Positions 54,896 to 64,000 of a stretch of DNA of 64,000 nucleotides are shown piece after piece. A model generated the notes under the pieces. It made no database searches, was not told the origin of the DNA, and worked only from the letters and a program-made list of their open reading frames with translations. The translations under genes and the position numbers were made by a program. The stretch is taken from positions 1,364,001-1,428,000 of the forward strand of contig NZ_CP139976.1 of assembly GCF_034424625.1 (NCBI RefSeq), read 5' to 3'. The DNA comes from Janthinobacterium lividum. Lineage in GTDB: Bacteria; Pseudomonadota; Gammaproteobacteria; Burkholderiales; Burkholderiaceae_D. The number at the start of each line of letters is the position of its first letter. Position 1 is the first letter of the stretch.

Positions 54896-56311
54896 ATGGC
54901 AATGACAGCCGCAGAAGTCTTGAAGATGGTAGAAGAAAACGAAGTCAAATTCGTTGATTTCCGCTTTGCCGATACCCGTGGTAAAGAGCAGCACGTGACG
55001 GTTCCCGTGTCGCACTTCGACATGGACAAATTCGAGTCGGGCCACGCCTTTGACGGTTCTTCGATCGCTGGCTGGAAAGGCATTGAAGCGTCCGACATGA
55101 TCTTGCTGCCGGATCCAAACACGGCCAATATCGATCCGTTCATGGAAGAAACGACCCTGTTCATGCAGTGCGACGTGATCGAACCGTCGGACGGCAAGGG
55201 CTATGACCGCGACCCGCGCTCGATCGCGAAACGCGCCGAAGCCTACCTGAAATCGTCGGGCATGGGCGACACCGCCTACTTCGGCCCTGAGCCGGAATTC
55301 TTCATCTTCGACAGCGTGCGCTGGAAGATCGACATGTCGGGCTGCTTCGTCAAGATCGGTTCGGACGAAGGTTCGTGGTCGACCGGCAAGGACATCGAAG
55401 GCGGCAACAGCGGCCACCGTCCTACCGTCAAGGGCGGTTACTTCCCGGTGCCACCAGTGGACAGCTTCCAGGACATGCGTTCGGAAATGTGCCTGATCCT
55501 TGAGTCCTTGGGCATCCCGGTTGAGGTACATCATCACGAAGTGGCCGGCGCCGGCCAGAATGAAATCGGCACCAAGTTCTCGACCCTGGTCGAGCGCGCC
55601 GACTGGACGCAAAACCTGAAATACGTGGTGTGGAACGTGGCGCACAGCTATGGCAAGACCGCCACCTTCATGCCGAAACCTATCGTTGGCGACAACGGTT
55701 CGGGCATGCACGTGCATCAATCCGTATGGAAAGATGGCAAAAACCTGTTCGCTGGCGACGGCTATGCCGGCCTGTCCGATTTCGCCCTGTACTACATCGG
55801 CGGCATCATCAAGCACGCCAAGGCACTGAACGCGATCACGAATCCGGGCACCAACTCGTACAAGCGTCTGGTACCAGGCTACGAAGCCCCAGTGAAACTG
55901 GCGTATTCGGCGAAAAACCGTTCCGCCTCGATCCGCATCCCGCACGTGGCCAATCCAAAAGGCCGCCGCGTCGAAGCGCGCTTCCCGGACCCACTGGCGA
56001 ACCCGTACCTGTGCTTCGCCGCACTGCTGATGGCCGGTCTGGACGGCGTTGCCAACAAGATCCATCCGGGCGAAGCCGCCTCGAAAGATCTGTACCATCT
56101 GCCGCCGGAAGAAGACGCACTGATCCCGACCGTGTGCGCTTCGCTGGAAGAAGCTCTGGACGCACTGGACAAGGACCGCGAGTTCCTGACCCGTGGCGGC
56201 GTGTTCAGCGATTCGATGATTGACGCTTACCTGGAACTGAAAATGCAGGACGTACAGCGCATGCGCATGACCACGCATCCTGCCGAGTTCGACATGTACT
56301 ACTCGCTGTAA
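54896..56311 (+). CDS. glnA: glutamine synthetase type I
   Basis: A 471-residue GSI that makes glutamine from glutamate, ammonia and ATP. Motifs include [25 protein letters not shown] [11 protein letters not shown] and [10 protein letters not shown]. Tyr400 in [10 protein letters not shown] is the adenylylation site that shuts the enzyme in nitrogen excess. AGGAG lies just before ATG 54896. The sigma-54 promoter and NtrC sites upstream, together with ntrB and ntrC downstream, fit nitrogen-limited induction. Confidence 0.97.
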   Translation: MAMTAAEVLKMVEENEVKFVDFRFADTRGKEQHVTVPVSHFDMDKFESGHAFDGSSIAGWKGIEASDMILLPDPNTANIDPFMEETTLFMQCDVIEPSDGKGYDRDPRSIAKRAEAYLKSSGMGDTAYFGPEPEFFIFDSVRWKIDMSGCFVKIGSDEGSWSTGKDIEGGNSGHRPTVKGGYFPVPPVDSFQDMRSEMCLILESLGIPVEVHHHEVAGAGQNEIGTKFSTLVERADWTQNLKYVVWNVAHSYGKTATFMPKPIVGDNGSGMHVHQSVWKDGKNLFAGDGYAGLSDFALYYIGGIIKHAKALNAITNPGTNSYKRLVPGYEAPVKLAYSAKNRSASIRIPHVANPKGRRVEARFPDPLANPYLCFAALLMAGLDGVANKIHPGEAASKDLYHLPPEEDALIPTVCASLEEALDALDKDREFLTRGGVFSDSMIDAYLELKMQDVQRMRMTTHPAEFDMYYSL

Positions 56312-56344
56312 TGGCGCCATGCCGGCAATGTGCCGGTAGTGAAT

Positions 56345-56385
56345 AAAAAACGCGGGTGAGGCGATGGTCTTGCCCGCGTTTTTTT
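56345..56385 (+). terminator. terminator after glnA
   Basis: An AAAAAACGCGGG/CCCGCGTTTTTT stem (56345-56356 with 56373-56384) with a 16-base loop and T-run. It should reduce read-through from glnA into the ntr genes. Confidence 0.85.
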
Positions 56386-56467
56386 ATGCAGTACGCCAAT
56401 GCGGTGATCGTGCGGTGTTGTATAGTCGGCCCAGGAACGATGCGGCATGTGCCGACAGGAGTGAAGA

Positions 56468-56977
56468 TTGACCAAGCATTACAGAATGGTGCTGATGGCA
56501 GGATTGCTGGGCGCGGCGGCACAGGCGCACGGGCAGCTGTATGTGTGCGCCGATGCGCAGGGACACAAGACGTACACGGACAAGCGGGCCGGCGCGCATT
56601 GCCAGTTGCTCGATTTACCGGGCGCCATGACGGAGCCGCCACGCAAGACGGCGCCGCTGGCCGGCGCGCCTGCCCGGCCCGCCATGCAGGCGGCGGCCAC
56701 GCCGGCGCCTGCCGCCGGCGCGTTTCCCAAGGTCGATGGCGCCGAGCAGCGCGCGCGCGACCTGGACCGGCGCCAGATCCTGCAGGACGAATTGCGCAGC
56801 GAAGAACTGAAACTGGCGGCCCAGCGCCTGGAATTCAACGCCGGCCAGCCCGAGCGCCAGGGCAATGAGCGCAACTATGCGAAATACCAGGAACGGGTGG
56901 CGCAGTTGAAGGACAACATTAGCCGAACACAGCAGAACGTCGAGGCCCTGAAACGCGAGATCGCGAATATTCGGTAA
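56468..56977 (+). CDS. DUF4124 domain-containing exported protein
   Basis: A 169-residue protein with a signal peptide ending near QAHGQ and a DUF4124 segment at once after it: LYVCADAQGHKTYTDKRAGAHC. A proline/alanine-rich linker and a charged coiled-coil C-terminus (REL and EEL repeats) follow. DUF4124 proteins are common in betaproteobacteria, with no known role. TTG 56468 is chosen because AGGAG at 56457-56461 lies 6 bases upstream; the first in-frame ATG is seven codons on. It sits between glnA and ntrB. Confidence 0.78.
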   Translation: MTKHYRMVLMAGLLGAAAQAHGQLYVCADAQGHKTYTDKRAGAHCQLLDLPGAMTEPPRKTAPLAGAPARPAMQAAATPAPAAGAFPKVDGAEQRARDLDRRQILQDELRSEELKLAAQRLEFNAGQPERQGNERNYAKYQERVAQLKDNISRTQQNVEALKREIANIR

Positions 56978-56982
56978 AGCAC

Positions 56983-58071
56983 ATGACACCAGACAACCAT
57001 TCCAGCCGTCCCGCCCACCTGGCCGGCCTTGATTTGCTCGCTTCAGCCGTGATCCTGCTCGATGGCGACGGCCGCATCAGCTATGCCAACGCGGCGGCGG
57101 AAAACCTGCTGGAAAGCTCATTGAAAGCCCTGTCGCGGCAAAAGCTGACGGCGCTGTTCCTCAATCCCGACGAGCTGTCCGGTATTTGCGCGCAGGCGCT
57201 CGAACATAAATTTTCCGACTTGCGGCAGGACCTGAGCCTGGAACGCCTGGGGCGCGAACCGCTGCGCGTGCACAGCATCATCAGCGCGCTCGACGCGCCG
57301 CGCGACGGCGTGCTGATCGAGCTGCGCGAAAACGTGCAGCAGCTAAAGCTCGACCGCGAGGAGCGCATCCTCGACCAGAGCCAGGTCAACAAGGAGCTGA
57401 TCCGCAACCTGGCGCATGAAATCAAGAACCCGCTGGGAGGCATCCGCGGCGCGGCCCAGCTGCTGGAGCTGGAATTGCCGGCCCTGCACCTGAGCGAGCT
57501 GCGCGAATACACGCAAGTCATCATCAAGGAAGCGGACCGCCTGCAAACCCTGGTCGACCGCCTGCTGGCGCCGCACCGCCGCCCGCATATCGTGGGCGAC
57601 GTGAATATCCACGAAGTGTGCGAGCGCGTGCGCAGCCTGATCCTGGCCGAATTTCCCAGTGGCTTGACTATTTCGCGCGATTACGATGCCTCGATCCCCG
57701 AGTTTCGCGGCGACAAGGAACAATTGATACAAACCGTGCTCAACATCGCGCACAACGCGGCGCAAGCCCTGGCCGAGCGCATCGAGGCGGGCGATGCGGA
57801 GCTGATTTTCAAGACGCGCGTGGCGCGCCAGGTGACCTTGGCCAAGGTCCGTTACGGCCTGGCATTAGACTTGCATATCATTGACAATGGACCGGGCATC
57901 GCACCCCAGATCCGCGACCGGATTTTCTACCCGCTGGTGTCGGGCAGGGAAGGCGGCAGCGGGTTGGGACTGACCTTGGCGCAAACCTTCGTGCAACAGC
58001 ACCTGGGCGTGATCGAGTGCGAAAGCCGGCCTGGATACACCGATTTCAGGATCGTTCTACCCTTGCCATAA
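56983..58071 (+). CDS. ntrB: nitrogen regulation sensor kinase NtrB
   Basis: A 362-residue cytoplasmic histidine kinase without membrane helices. An N-terminal PAS domain at about 15-115 is followed by the H-box NLAHEIKNPLGGIRGA with His145 as the phosphorylation site, then N-box, D-box DNGPGI and G-box GSGLGL. Family members phosphorylate NtrC when the PII signal reports nitrogen shortage. It starts 5 bases after the DUF4124 stop. The alternative symbol is glnL. Confidence 0.96.
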   Translation: MTPDNHSSRPAHLAGLDLLASAVILLDGDGRISYANAAAENLLESSLKALSRQKLTALFLNPDELSGICAQALEHKFSDLRQDLSLERLGREPLRVHSIISALDAPRDGVLIELRENVQQLKLDREERILDQSQVNKELIRNLAHEIKNPLGGIRGAAQLLELELPALHLSELREYTQVIIKEADRLQTLVDRLLAPHRRPHIVGDVNIHEVCERVRSLILAEFPSGLTISRDYDASIPEFRGDKEQLIQTVLNIAHNAAQALAERIEAGDAELIFKTRVARQVTLAKVRYGLALDLHIIDNGPGIAPQIRDRIFYPLVSGREGGSGLGLTLAQTFVQQHLGVIECESRPGYTDFRIVLPLP

Positions 58072-58119
58072 GCGAGGAGGTATCCCACCCATGAAATCCA
58101 TTGCGGGACGCACACACTA

Positions 58120-59610
58120 ATGAAGCCAATCTGGATAGTTGACGACGACGAATCAATCCGCTGGGTGCTGGAAAAAGCCCTGGCGCGGGAAAATCTCGCC
58201 ACCAAGAGTTTTGCCAATGCGCGCGACGCCATCGCCGCACTGGAATTTGACACGCCGCAAGTGCTCGTGTCCGATATCCGCATGCCGGGCGCATCCGGCC
58301 TGGAATTGCTGCAGACGGTCAAGTCGCGTTTTCCCGGCTTGCCGGTCATCATCATCACGGCCTTTTCCGACCTCGATTCGGCCGTCGCAGCCTTCCAGGG
58401 CGGCGCCTTCGAATACCTGGCGAAACCCTTCGATATCGACAAGGCCGTCGAGCTGATCCGCCGCGCGCTGGAAGAAAGCCTGCGCGAGACCAGCGTCGAG
58501 TCGGGCCCGTCGGAGACGCCGGAAATCCTCGGCCAGGCGCCGGCCATGCAGGAAGTCTTCCGCGCCATCGGCCGCCTGTCGCAATCGAATGTGACCGTGC
58601 TGATCACGGGCGAATCCGGTTCCGGCAAGGAACTCGTGGCGCGCGCGCTGCACAAGCACAGCCCGCGCGCGGCGCAGCCGTTCATTGCCCTGAACACGGC
58701 GGCGATCCCGAAGGATTTGCTGGAGTCCGAACTGTTCGGCCACGAACGCGGCGCATTTACGGGCGCGCAAACGACGCGCCGGGGCCGCTTCGAGCAAGCC
58801 GAGAACGGCACTTTGTTCCTCGATGAAATCGGCGACATGCCGTTCGACCTGCAGACGCGCTTGCTGCGCGTGCTGTCTGACGGCCATTTCTACCGCGTCG
58901 GCGGGCATCAGCCCATGAAGGCGAACGTGCGCGTCATTACCGCCACGCACCAGAATCTCGAGCAGCGCGTGCGCGACGGCCTGTTCCGCGAAGACTTGTA
59001 TCACCGCCTGAACGTGATCCGCCTGCGCCTGCCCAGTTTGAGGGAGCGGCGCGAGGATATCCCCATCCTGGTGCGCCACTTCCTGGTGCAAAGCGCGCGC
59101 CAGCTGGGCGTGGAAGCCAAGCGCATGAGCGAGCCGACGATGCAGTTCCTCAGCAGCCTCGATTTGCCCGGCAATGTGCGCCAGCTGGAAAACCTGTGCA
59201 ACTGGATCACCGTCATGGCGCCGGGCCAGACGGTGGAAATCAAGGACTTGCCGCTGGAATTGACGCAGGGGCAGGGCGATGGCGCGGCCACCGTGGCGGC
59301 GGGCGAAGCTGCGCCGGCGGCCGTGGCGCATCCGCATGGCGGCCAGGTCTTCGAGGCGGCCGCACCCGCCAACGGCGCGCCGCCGGGCTGGATCGGTTTA
59401 CTGGAATTGCAGGCGGCCGGCATGCTGGGGGCAGGGCAGCAGGAGGTCATGGCCGTGCTGGGACGCCAGTTCGAGTCGGCCCTGATCAAGACGGCGCTCA
59501 AGCATACGCACGGGCGCAAGAACGATGCCGCCGTGCGCCTGGGCATCGGCCGCAACACCATCACCCGCAAGATATCCGAACTGGGCATCGACGGCGCCAA
59601 GGAAGATTGA
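58120..59610 (+). CDS. ntrC: nitrogen regulation response regulator NtrC
   Basis: A 496-residue sigma-54 activator. The receiver domain has acidic residues in VDDDES and the phosphoacceptor Asp52 in VSDIRMPG. The AAA+ domain carries Walker A GESGSGKE (164-171) and GAFTGA (211-216), the loop that contacts sigma-54. A Fis-type HTH closes the protein, with KNDAAVRLGIGRNTITRKI. It binds the two sites upstream of glnA. A terminator follows. Confidence 0.97.
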   Translation: MKPIWIVDDDESIRWVLEKALARENLATKSFANARDAIAALEFDTPQVLVSDIRMPGASGLELLQTVKSRFPGLPVIIITAFSDLDSAVAAFQGGAFEYLAKPFDIDKAVELIRRALEESLRETSVESGPSETPEILGQAPAMQEVFRAIGRLSQSNVTVLITGESGSGKELVARALHKHSPRAAQPFIALNTAAIPKDLLESELFGHERGAFTGAQTTRRGRFEQAENGTLFLDEIGDMPFDLQTRLLRVLSDGHFYRVGGHQPMKANVRVITATHQNLEQRVRDGLFREDLYHRLNVIRLRLPSLRERREDIPILVRHFLVQSARQLGVEAKRMSEPTMQFLSSLDLPGNVRQLENLCNWITVMAPGQTVEIKDLPLELTQGQGDGAATVAAGEAAPAAVAHPHGGQVFEAAAPANGAPPGWIGLLELQAAGMLGAGQQEVMAVLGRQFESALIKTALKHTHGRKNDAAVRLGIGRNTITRKISELGIDGAKED

Positions 59611-59618
59611 CGTCTTGC

Positions 59619-59646
59619 CGGACGGGGGCTCCCCCGTCCGCTTTTT
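59619..59646 (+). terminator. terminator after ntrC
   Basis: CGGACGGGGG and CCCCCGTCCG (59619-59628 with 59631-59640) form a strong GC-rich stem, then a T-run. Confidence 0.85.
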
Positions 59647-59749
59647 CTTGCGGTGTTCCTTGCACGCCACAACACCCACAGCAGGCGATAAGGTAAGCTG
59701 GCGCCTGCCGGACTGTTTCGTCCGGTGTTAACTTGAACTGTGGAATAGC

Positions 59750-60715
59750 ATGCTCATAAACTGCGTGGCCTACCAGGATGGCAAAAAACTGGCCGACTTG
59801 CCGATCGACGACATCAGCGACTACGTCGAGCGCCCCGATTGCTTCGTCTGGGTAGCCCTGCTCGACGCTACGCCGGACGAGCTGAAACAGATGCAGCACG
59901 AGTTTTGCCTGCATGAACTGGCGGTGGAAGACGCGCAACGGGGTCACCAGCGCCCGAAGATCGAGGAATATGGCGATTCCCTGTTTGCCGTCGTGAAAAC
60001 CGTGGAAATGGTCGAGAACGAACTGGTGTTGGGCGAAGTCGACATTTTCGTGGGCGCCAATTACGTGCTTTCGTCGCGCAGCAACAGCTCGCAAGGGTTC
60101 CTTGGCGTCCGTGCGCGCGCCGAGCGTGAACCGCACTTGCTGCGTCAGGGCTCCGCCTTTGTGCTGTATGCGCTGATGGACGCCGTCGTCGACCGTTACT
60201 TTCCCGTGCTCGACGCGCTGGAATCGGAACTGGAACTGATCGAGGACCGCATCTTCGACCGTGGCACCGAGCGCGACAATATCGAACGCCTGTATCAATT
60301 GAAGCGCAAGGTCATGGTCTTGCGCCACGTGGTGGCGCCCCTGATGGAAGCCGTGGGCAAGCTGCACGGCGGGCGCGTGCCGCCCCTGTGCCACGATACC
60401 CAGGAGTATTTCCGTGACGTGCATGACCATCTGGCACGCATCAACGGCACGCTCGACACGATCCGCGACACGATCAGCACGGCGATCCAGGTGAATCTGT
60501 CGATGGTGGCCATCGACGAGAGCGAAGTGAACAAGCAATTGGCGGCCTGGGCCGCTATTTTCGCCGTGTTCACGGCGTTTGCCGGCATCTGGGGCATGAA
60601 CTTCAAGTTCATGCCGGAGCTGGACTGGCATTATGGCTACCCGGCCGCCGTGGCAGTGATGAGCTGTGTCTGCGGTTATATGTATTACTTGTTCAAGCGT
60701 TCCGGCTGGCTATAA
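59750..60715 (+). CDS. corA: magnesium transporter CorA
   Basis: A 321-residue CorA-family channel for Mg2+ (also Co2+/Ni2+). A large acidic N-terminal cytoplasmic domain is followed by a long helix and two C-terminal membrane helices. GMN at 282-284 in GIWGMNFKFMPE is the selectivity motif at the periplasmic mouth. The C-terminus ends in a Lys/Arg-containing KRSGWL. The gene is single. ZntB is a related alternative, but the GMN context and length fit CorA. Confidence 0.92.
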   Translation: MLINCVAYQDGKKLADLPIDDISDYVERPDCFVWVALLDATPDELKQMQHEFCLHELAVEDAQRGHQRPKIEEYGDSLFAVVKTVEMVENELVLGEVDIFVGANYVLSSRSNSSQGFLGVRARAEREPHLLRQGSAFVLYALMDAVVDRYFPVLDALESELELIEDRIFDRGTERDNIERLYQLKRKVMVLRHVVAPLMEAVGKLHGGRVPPLCHDTQEYFRDVHDHLARINGTLDTIRDTISTAIQVNLSMVAIDESEVNKQLAAWAAIFAVFTAFAGIWGMNFKFMPELDWHYGYPAAVAVMSCVCGYMYYLFKRSGWL

Positions 60716-60849
60716 AAAATTCCTGTGTATCTGTATTATTAAACAATAGCCAGGGGTACAATCGCGGCAGGTCCGCTGGGGCGGGCCATGGCTGAGAGTC
60801 GCCGCGCCGGCAAGTGTGCCTGCGCTTCCGGTGCTGCGCAGGAGCATTC

Positions 60850-62223
60850 ATGAGTATTCCGTTGTTTGATGTGAATTCGCAAGAACCCCTGTTCGATGCC
60901 GAGCAGCGGCGCACCTTGGCGGAAGCTGCGCTGCGCTCGATTACCGCCTCGACGGCGCATGCCCGTGGCGACGACTTCCTGCGCATCCTCGTCAAGGACC
61001 TGGCCGAAGCGCTCGACGTGCGCTATGTGATCGCCGGGCGGCTGGTGCGCCTGGACGACGGCAGCGAAGGCATCCGCACCCTCGCCCTGTGGGGCGGCGA
61101 CGGCTACCAGCCGAATATCGAATACAGCCTGCAGCACACGCCTTGCCAGGACGTGACTTGCCAGAGCATGTGTTTTCATGGCAGCGACATCCAGCGTCGC
61201 TTTCCATTCGATAGCCTCCTCGTCGACATGCGGGCGGAAAGCTATGTCGGCATGCCGCTGATCGATACCGATGGCAAGACCCTGGGCATCCTGTCGGCCA
61301 TCGACACGCGGCCCATCGATGAAAACAAGCGCTTGCTGGCGCTGCTGCTGCTGTCGATCTTCTCGGCGCGCGGCGCGGCCGAGCTGCAGCACCAGGAGCG
61401 CACCCAGCAGCTGGAAGAAATCGTGCGCGTGCGCACCGAGTCGCTGCTGGCGGCGCAAGCGAACCTGATCGAGCAGGAACAGATGGCGGCGCTCGGTTCG
61501 CTGGTGGCCGGCGTCTCGCATGAAGTCAACACGCCCATCGGCGTGGCGCTGACGGCGGCGTCGAGCATGGGCAGCTATGCCGACCAGCTGGTACAGCTGC
61601 TGGGCGGCGCCAAGGTCAGCCGGGCCGAACTGATTGACATTGCCGAATCCTTGAAAGGCGCGGCCGCCCTGGTCGAGCGCAACCTGGCGCGCGCTGCCGA
61701 CCTGATCGGCAATTTCAAGCAGCTGGCAGTGGACCAGGTCAGCGAATACGTGGCCGACCTGGCCCTGCACGACTATGTGCACGGCCTGGTATCGGCGCAC
61801 AGTCCGGAACTGCGCAAGGCGGCGCTCGGCGTGGAACTCGATATCGCCCCCGATTGCCAGGTGCGCCTGGCGGCCGGCAAGCTGTCGCAAATCCTCTCGA
61901 ACCTGCTGATGAACAGCGCCCGCCATGGCTATCCGCAAGGCGGGCCAGGGCGCATCACGATACGCGCGCGCATCGAGGCGGATGGCGATGACGCGCCTGC
62001 GCGCTGGCTGCTGCTGGATTTTTCCGACGACGGCATCGGCCTCGCGCCGGCCGTGCGCGAGCATATGTTTGAACCGTTTTTCACCACCAAGCGGGGCCAG
62101 GGCGGCTCCGGCCTGGGCATGCACATCGTCTACACGATCGTGCAGCAACTGGGCGGCCAGGTGTGCGCCATCGACAGCACTCCCGGCTGTCATATACAGA
62201 TCAGGCTGCCGCTGGCCGGCTAG
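60850..62223 (+). CDS. GAF-domain sensor histidine kinase
   Basis: A 457-residue soluble kinase. A GAF domain covers about residues 18-170 and includes a Cys pair (HTPCQDVTCQSMCF). Then come a coiled-coil linker (LEEIVRVRTESLLAAQ), an H-box GVSHEVNTPIG with His224, and the HATPase domain with D-box DDGIGL and G-box GSGLGMHI. The Cys residues in the GAF domain could sense redox or metal state. ATG 60850 has AGGAG 5 bases upstream. No response regulator is adjacent, so its partner is unknown. Confidence 0.88.
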   Translation: MSIPLFDVNSQEPLFDAEQRRTLAEAALRSITASTAHARGDDFLRILVKDLAEALDVRYVIAGRLVRLDDGSEGIRTLALWGGDGYQPNIEYSLQHTPCQDVTCQSMCFHGSDIQRRFPFDSLLVDMRAESYVGMPLIDTDGKTLGILSAIDTRPIDENKRLLALLLLSIFSARGAAELQHQERTQQLEEIVRVRTESLLAAQANLIEQEQMAALGSLVAGVSHEVNTPIGVALTAASSMGSYADQLVQLLGGAKVSRAELIDIAESLKGAAALVERNLARAADLIGNFKQLAVDQVSEYVADLALHDYVHGLVSAHSPELRKAALGVELDIAPDCQVRLAAGKLSQILSNLLMNSARHGYPQGGPGRITIRARIEADGDDAPARWLLLDFSDDGIGLAPAVREHMFEPFFTTKRGQGGSGLGMHIVYTIVQQLGGQVCAIDSTPGCHIQIRLPLAG

Positions 62224-62533
62224 GCAGCTGACCAGGCCTGCGTTTGCGCCACCTCCAGGTGGCCTGCGTGATCCATCCTCCTTTGTTTTCACAATGTTGT
62301 ATGCACGCCATACACGTGCTGAGTTCTGTTGACATCAAGATTGGCATTGTGATTCTATGTAGTTTTCAAGTTAACTTTCAGTTGTCTAGTGTCTTTTTCC
62401 GCGCAAATACGTGGAGCTCCCTGCTGGGGCCGGGACCTGAAAAATGTGCGGTGCAAGAGTGCCTTGAAGTGAACGACTGCAGTGCGGATACCAGATCCGT
62501 TGCTTGTATAACGTACAATGAAAAGGGGTCACC
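62224..62533. other. intergenic region upstream of the TonB receptor
   Basis: A 310-base, AT-richer gap with no gene. TGTATG-N5-CATACA at 62298-62314 is a 6-base inverted repeat that could be an operator. TTGACA at 62329-62334 lacks a well-spaced -10. Near the gene, AGGGG lies before ATG 62534. Confidence 0.4.
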
Positions 62534-64000
62534 ATGCTTAAAGAAACCGTCATCTCCCATGCCGTGCGCATCGTTTGCGCTGGCGGCGTGGCAGCGGCGC
62601 TGTCCGTTGCGTCACAGTCGGCGATCGCGCAGGATGCGCAAGGGGCCGATACGCAGATCCAGCGCGTGGAAGTCACGGGCTCGTCGATCAAGCGCATCGC
62701 CGCCGAAGGCGCCTTGCCGGTCACCGTCCTGACCGCTGAAGCCATCCGCACCTCGGGCGCCACCTCGGTCACCGATCTGGTCAAGAAACTCTCTTCCGCC
62801 CAGGGCGCCACCAGTGAAAGTTCCTCGGTGGGCGGCAGCACCTTTGGTTTCTCCGGTATTTCCGTGCATAACGTGGGTGAGACGCGTACGCTCGTCTTGC
62901 TGAACGGCAAGCGCCTGGCCCAGTTCGGCGGCCAGACGCTGACCGGTTTTGCCGCCGGTTTCGATTTGAATTCGATTCCCATTTCAGCCATTCAGCGCGT
63001 CGAACTGCTGACTGACGGCGCCTCCGCGCTGTACGGCGCCGACGCCATTGCCGGCGTGGTCAACTTCATTACCAAGCACGACACGACAGAAGGCGATGTG
63101 TCCATCGGCTACTCCGCACCAAAAAACGGTGCGCGTGAGAAACGCATCAGCGCCACCAAGGGCTTTGGCAACCTGGAAGACGATGGCTACAATGTGGTGC
63201 TGACCTTTGGCCACGACGAGCGCGACAAGCTCGCTTCCGTCGACCGCAAGTTCGCCAGCACGGGCAAGGTGCAATTCTCGGCCAACGGCAAGCGCTATCA
63301 GAAGCAGCAATTCTCGGCCAGCCCGATTCCGGCCAATGCCACCGATGACAATGGCCAGTTGATCAGTCCTTTCCAGAAGAGCAACGGATCCTGTCCCGAG
63401 AAGACGTTCCGCGTGATCGAACCGTATAACGATGGCAGCGGCCTGGTCGATGACTACTGCGGCTACGATTTCACCAAGGATCTGGAAATCTATCCGGAGC
63501 GCAAGCGTGACAACTTCATGGCCTCGGGCACGTTCAAGATTGCCGGCCACGAAGTGTTTGCGGACGTGCTGCTGTCGCGCACCAAGCAAACCTCGCGTAT
63601 CGCGCCCGTCCCTGGCGCCATTGCCGTGGATGCAGGCACGCCCCTGCATGACAAGTATTTATTGCCAATCGGTATTACTGGCGACAGCACGGCTTTTTAC
63701 CGGCTGTTCGACATGGGCCAGCGTACCTCGAAGGATACGGCTGACTTCGCCAGCGTGGTGGTCGGTACGCGCGGCGTCGCTGCCGGCTGGGATTACAACG
63801 CCTCGTACAACTTCTCGGAAAGCCGCGTAAAAGGCAGTATTTCCGGCTATCCTGGCGCCATCGCCGTCAATAATCTCACGTCAAGCGGCTTGCTCGACCC
63901 CTTCGTCGGCCCGGGAAAGCAGTCCACTGCGGCGCAGGAAGCCATCAAAAGCGCCACTTTCTCCGGTTACTGGGATGGCGGCACCTCGCGCCTGCAAACC
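62534..64000 (+). CDS. TonB-dependent receptor (3' end missing)
   Basis: The first 489 codons are visible and open to the window end. A signal peptide ends near SAIAQ (about residue 33). The TonB-box region RVEVTGSSIKRI is followed by a plug with TLVLLNGKRLAQFG and VELLTDGASALYGADAIAGVVNFIT. The GSSIKR opening marks the large receptor group linked to uptake of sugars, peptides or other organic substrates. The rest of the barrel is beyond the window. Confidence 0.87.
   Translation, partial: MLKETVISHAVRIVCAGGVAAALSVASQSAIAQDAQGADTQIQRVEVTGSSIKRIAAEGALPVTVLTAEAIRTSGATSVTDLVKKLSSAQGATSESSSVGGSTFGFSGISVHNVGETRTLVLLNGKRLAQFGGQTLTGFAAGFDLNSIPISAIQRVELLTDGASALYGADAIAGVVNFITKHDTTEGDVSIGYSAPKNGAREKRISATKGFGNLEDDGYNVVLTFGHDERDKLASVDRKFASTGKVQFSANGKRYQKQQFSASPIPANATDDNGQLISPFQKSNGSCPEKTFRVIEPYNDGSGLVDDYCGYDFTKDLEIYPERKRDNFMASGTFKIAGHEVFADVLLSRTKQTSRIAPVPGAIAVDAGTPLHDKYLLPIGITGDSTAFYRLFDMGQRTSKDTADFASVVVGTRGVAAGWDYNASYNFSESRVKGSISGYPGAIAVNNLTSSGLLDPFVGPGKQSTAAQEAIKSATFSGYWDGGTSRLQT

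Noticed and set aside
60775..60849. CTGAGA motif upstream of the GAF kinase, suggestive of a TPP riboswitch
   Set aside because: The second half of the TPP aptamer (ACCUGAUCUGG-type segment) is missing and the downstream gene is not a thiamine gene.

Overview
The window looks like a chromosomal segment from a high-GC betaproteobacterium of the Burkholderiales, most likely the Oxalobacteraceae (Janthinobacterium, Massilia or Duganella type). This is inferred from gene content and order: ispB divergent from rplU-rpmA-obgE with proB nearby, nth overlapping an rnfB-type gene, glnA-ntrB-ntrC, an intracellular PHA depolymerase with a PHA granule protein, and a catRBCD cluster. No marker comparison could be run. 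Both ends cut genes: an MFS transporter on the left and a TonB-dependent receptor on the right. No prophage, insertion sequence, CRISPR array or rRNA was found. There is one tRNA, tRNA-Pro(CGG).

Layout. 1-2.9 kb: MFS transporter, DUF2848 protein and amidase, probably one catabolic operon. 3.2-4.3 kb: an AT-rich acyltransferase that looks foreign. 4.3-7.9 kb: pqiABC, an intermembrane lipid transport system. 7.9-11.9 kb: DUF2946 protein, TonB receptor and PepSY membrane protein, probably metal uptake. 12.3-15.7 kb: divergent catR and catBCD for the catechol branch of the beta-ketoadipate pathway, with well-formed CatM/BenM-type operators and a small palindromic element between catB and catC. 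15.9-18.7 kb: two convergent permeases. 18.8-21 kb: tRNA-Pro and AsmA. 21.1-22.7 kb: arsR-arsC-arsH without an efflux pump. 22.7-29 kb: housekeeping genes (ispB, rplU, rpmA, obgE, proB, nth, rnfB-like).

29.1-33.4 kb: periplasmic binding protein, TonB receptor and a Tat-exported DOPA-dioxygenase-like protein. 33.4-37.9 kb: phaZ, fdxA, a protease-inhibitor pair (M4-like metallopeptidase with emfourin) and a PHA granule protein. 37.9-41.9 kb: proVWX osmoprotectant importer behind a long structured leader. 42-43.3 kb: GNAT, acyl-CoA-binding protein and FKBP. 43.5-48 kb: five tightly packed genes (YVTN propeller, NodB-type deacetylase, sterol-desaturase-like hydroxylase, EI24-like protein, molybdopterin-binding protein) of unknown joint role. 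48.3-54.5 kb: a divergent bifunctional PBP, a hypothetical protein, a GST, a TAXI binding protein and a rhodanese. 54.5-59.6 kb: the nitrogen regulation locus glnA, DUF4124, ntrB, ntrC, with a sigma-54 promoter and two NtrC sites upstream of glnA. 59.7-64 kb: CorA, a GAF histidine kinase and the truncated TonB receptor.

The best candidates for something little described are the AT-rich acyltransferase, the protease/emfourin pair, the exported extradiol-dioxygenase-like protein beside a TonB receptor, the palindromic element inside the cat operon, and the packed envelope-like cassette at 43.5-48 kb. The clearest regulatory readings are the cat operators, the ars operator lying over its start codon, and the glnA control region.
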